A stretch of 64,000 bases of DNA from Vibrio natriegens NBRC 15636 = ATCC 14048 = DSM 759 (GTDB taxonomy: Bacteria; Pseudomonadota; Gammaproteobacteria; Enterobacterales; Vibrionaceae), in assembly GCF_035621455.1 (NCBI RefSeq), contig NZ_CP141823.1, positions 930,001-994,000 on the forward strand, in the 5' to 3' direction. The position numbers and the translations under genes are program-made. This document shows positions 62,710 through 64,000 of the stretch, piece after piece; position 1 is the first letter of the stretch, and each line of letters begins with the position of its first letter. Below the pieces are notes generated by a model. That model ran no database searches. It was not told the DNA's origin and saw only the letters and a program-made list of their open reading frames with translations.

Positions 62710-64000
62710 GTGTATTCACAACATTTGATGCAGATTCGACATAAGGTGTCACAAACAATTGTTGATCAGCAATTGTCTCTTCAAACACAACAAGTCTGGC
62801 AACGGAAAGTAGCGCAGTGGCAAGCCACTTTTTCTCCTCATTCTGGTTGGCCCGATCTCCAGTTGGCAGACGCTGTGCAGGATGGACAAATCATCCATGC
62901 TTATTTACAGCGTGTGCTGGTTCTCGCTTGCCAATTTAAACGTCAGCGCTGTATAAACGCGCATACTATTGCTGAACAGGCCATGGCGTATTGGTATCAA
63001 ATAAATCCAACTAACTGGAACTGGTGGTGGAACCAAATCGGTAAGCAACGACTGATGGGGCCAATCGCTCTGTTGCTCAGTGAAGAGCTTAGTGAAGCGT
63101 TAATCAAGCAGTTGATAGAAGATCTGCCCAATAACGCGTCAATGACAGGCGCCAATCGTGTCGATCTTGCCAATGGAATAGCCTATCGTGGGTTGTTAGA
63201 AAGCGATGAATCTCTTTTTGCACAGGCGATGGAAGCGATAGCAGAAACGATTGCCATCACTCAGGAAGAGGGCATACAGGCTGATTTCTCCTATCAACAG
63301 CACGGTCCGCAATTGCAAAATGGTGGCTATGGTGAATCGTTTATCAATGTTGCGCTTCCCTGGGCTTATGTTTGCGCGCAGACTCGATTCCGTTTTTCAT
63401 CACAGCAACAACGTTTGTTATTGACTTACTATCTCCAAGGCTCGGTATGGATGACTCGGACCGGGCGCTGGGACTACAACGCTTGTGGCCGGGCTATCGC
63501 CAAACCTGATTTGGAAAAACCGCATTGTCGAACCATGCTGACAACTCAAGCGAAGATGTTGTTGGCTTTGTTCCCTGATTATCGCCTTCAGTTGCAAAGA
63601 TATCTCGAACACCTTCAGGGGCATGACTACCCTTTTTCTGGGTTTAAACACTTCTGGCGTTCTGATTACGCGGTTATGGCTAATAATAAATACGCTGTGT
63701 CTGTGAAAGCCAATTCTTGTCGAATCACGCCGATTGAAACTGGTAATCAGGAAAATCTGACGGGTTTTTGGTTGGGTTTTGGCAGTATGAATATTGGGGT
63801 GACGGGTAACGAGTACCACGATATTTATCCTTATTGGGATTGGGCTAAGATTCCGGGTGTGACGTGTCCACAAATTGTAATGCCAGCCCACGAATGGGGA
63901 AGAATAGAACAACAAACCGACTGGACGGGCGGCGTCAGCAATCGCCGTTGGGGCATCACCAGTTTCGAGCTGGATGTGATGCAAACCCAGGGGCTAAAAT
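62710..64000 (+). CDS. PL8-family lyase (chondroitin AC/hyaluronan lyase-like), 3' end beyond window
   Basis: An open frame of 430 codons reaching the window edge. It matches chondroitin AC lyase: the NWNWWWNQIGKQRLMG segment, TGANRVDLANG (catalytic Asn), SYQQHGPQLQNGGYGESF (catalytic His and Tyr), DYNACGRAIAKP (Arg), then ENLTGFWLGFGSMNIGVTG and WDWAKIPGVT leading into the beta-sandwich. GTG at 62710 is the only start after an in-frame stop at 62692; AAGGAG lies 11 bases upstream. No signal peptide is visible, so the lyase appears cytoplasmic and would cleave imported oligosaccharides. It makes the unsaturated ends that GH88 removes. Confidence 0.88.
   Translation, partial: MYSQHLMQIRHKVSQTIVDQQLSLQTQQVWQRKVAQWQATFSPHSGWPDLQLADAVQDGQIIHAYLQRVLVLACQFKRQRCINAHTIAEQAMAYWYQINPTNWNWWWNQIGKQRLMGPIALLLSEELSEALIKQLIEDLPNNASMTGANRVDLANGIAYRGLLESDESLFAQAMEAIAETIAITQEEGIQADFSYQQHGPQLQNGGYGESFINVALPWAYVCAQTRFRFSSQQQRLLLTYYLQGSVWMTRTGRWDYNACGRAIAKPDLEKPHCRTMLTTQAKMLLALFPDYRLQLQRYLEHLQGHDYPFSGFKHFWRSDYAVMANNKYAVSVKANSCRITPIETGNQENLTGFWLGFGSMNIGVTGNEYHDIYPYWDWAKIPGVTCPQIVMPAHEWGRIEQQTDWTGGVSNRRWGITSFELDVMQTQGLK

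Noticed and set aside
63418..63984. A 188-codon minus-strand frame at the right edge
   Set aside because: It lies fully opposite the PL8 lyase frame, whose motifs are clear. A shadow frame.

Overview
The window looks like part of a chromosome of a marine gammaproteobacterium, most likely a Vibrio. The protein sequences resemble Vibrio and enteric orthologues (AhpC/AhpF, OhrR/Ohr, AraC/AraFGH, FecA/FecB), and the gene content is that of a carbohydrate-scavenging marine bacterium. No rRNA, tRNA, insertion sequence, prophage or CRISPR array was found. Gene density is ordinary and no strongly deviating composition was noticed by eye.

Layout. (1) 1-3.7 kb is peroxide defence: ahpC-ahpF with an OxyR-type operator upstream, and divergent ohrR/ohr for organic hydroperoxides. 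(2) 3.7-9.1 kb holds an AraC-type regulator with a GyrI-like effector domain and a translationally overlapping attEFGH-like ABC system with an AttH-like lipoprotein. (3) 9.2-17.2 kb is a taurine module: an SDR like sulfoacetaldehyde reductase (IsfD), a TauE-family exporter (IsfE-like), a MocR regulator (TauR-like), taurine aminotransferase (Tpa-like) and TauABC. With no sulfite-releasing enzyme visible, the set fits taurine used as a nitrogen source with isethionate excreted. (4) 17.3-30.7 kb is the arabinose regulon: GPH symporter, cytoplasmic GH43 arabinofuranosidase and aldose epimerase for arabino-oligosaccharides, araC, araBDA, and divergent araFGH. The araB-araF gap contains clear AraC I1-I2-type sites and a CRP site. 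(5) 30.7-35.8 kb has a porin with a perfect FNR box far upstream, then a FecA-type receptor and FecB-type binding protein without fecCDE.

(6) 35.9 kb to the end is a large locus for sulfated, uronate-containing glycans, best read as chondroitin/hyaluronan-type glycosaminoglycan plus galacto-N-biose-type glycans. It encodes two cytoplasmic sulfatases with their anaerobic maturase, DUF2264, a five-domain oligopeptide-type ABC importer, a chemoreceptor, a ROK repressor, a GH2 enzyme, a SulP transporter, GalE, GalT, GH88 unsaturated glucuronyl hydrolase, GH112 galacto-N-biose phosphorylase and a PL8 lyase that runs off the window. The proposed logic is import, intracellular lyase and GH88 cleavage, intracellular desulfation, and phosphorolysis of Gal-beta-1,3-HexNAc to Gal-1-P. 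Gal-1-P then enters the Leloir pathway through GalT/GalE without needing GalK.

The most interesting signal is a family of at least eight 15-bp imperfect palindromes of the form TRAAAY-N3-GTTTYR. They lie in front of the sulfatase operon, the maturase, the DUF2264/transporter operon, the sulP-galE-galT operon and the GH88-GH112 operon, and were not seen elsewhere in the window. They resemble the KdgR box and would tie the scattered transcription units into one regulon responding to the ketodeoxy-uronate pathway.
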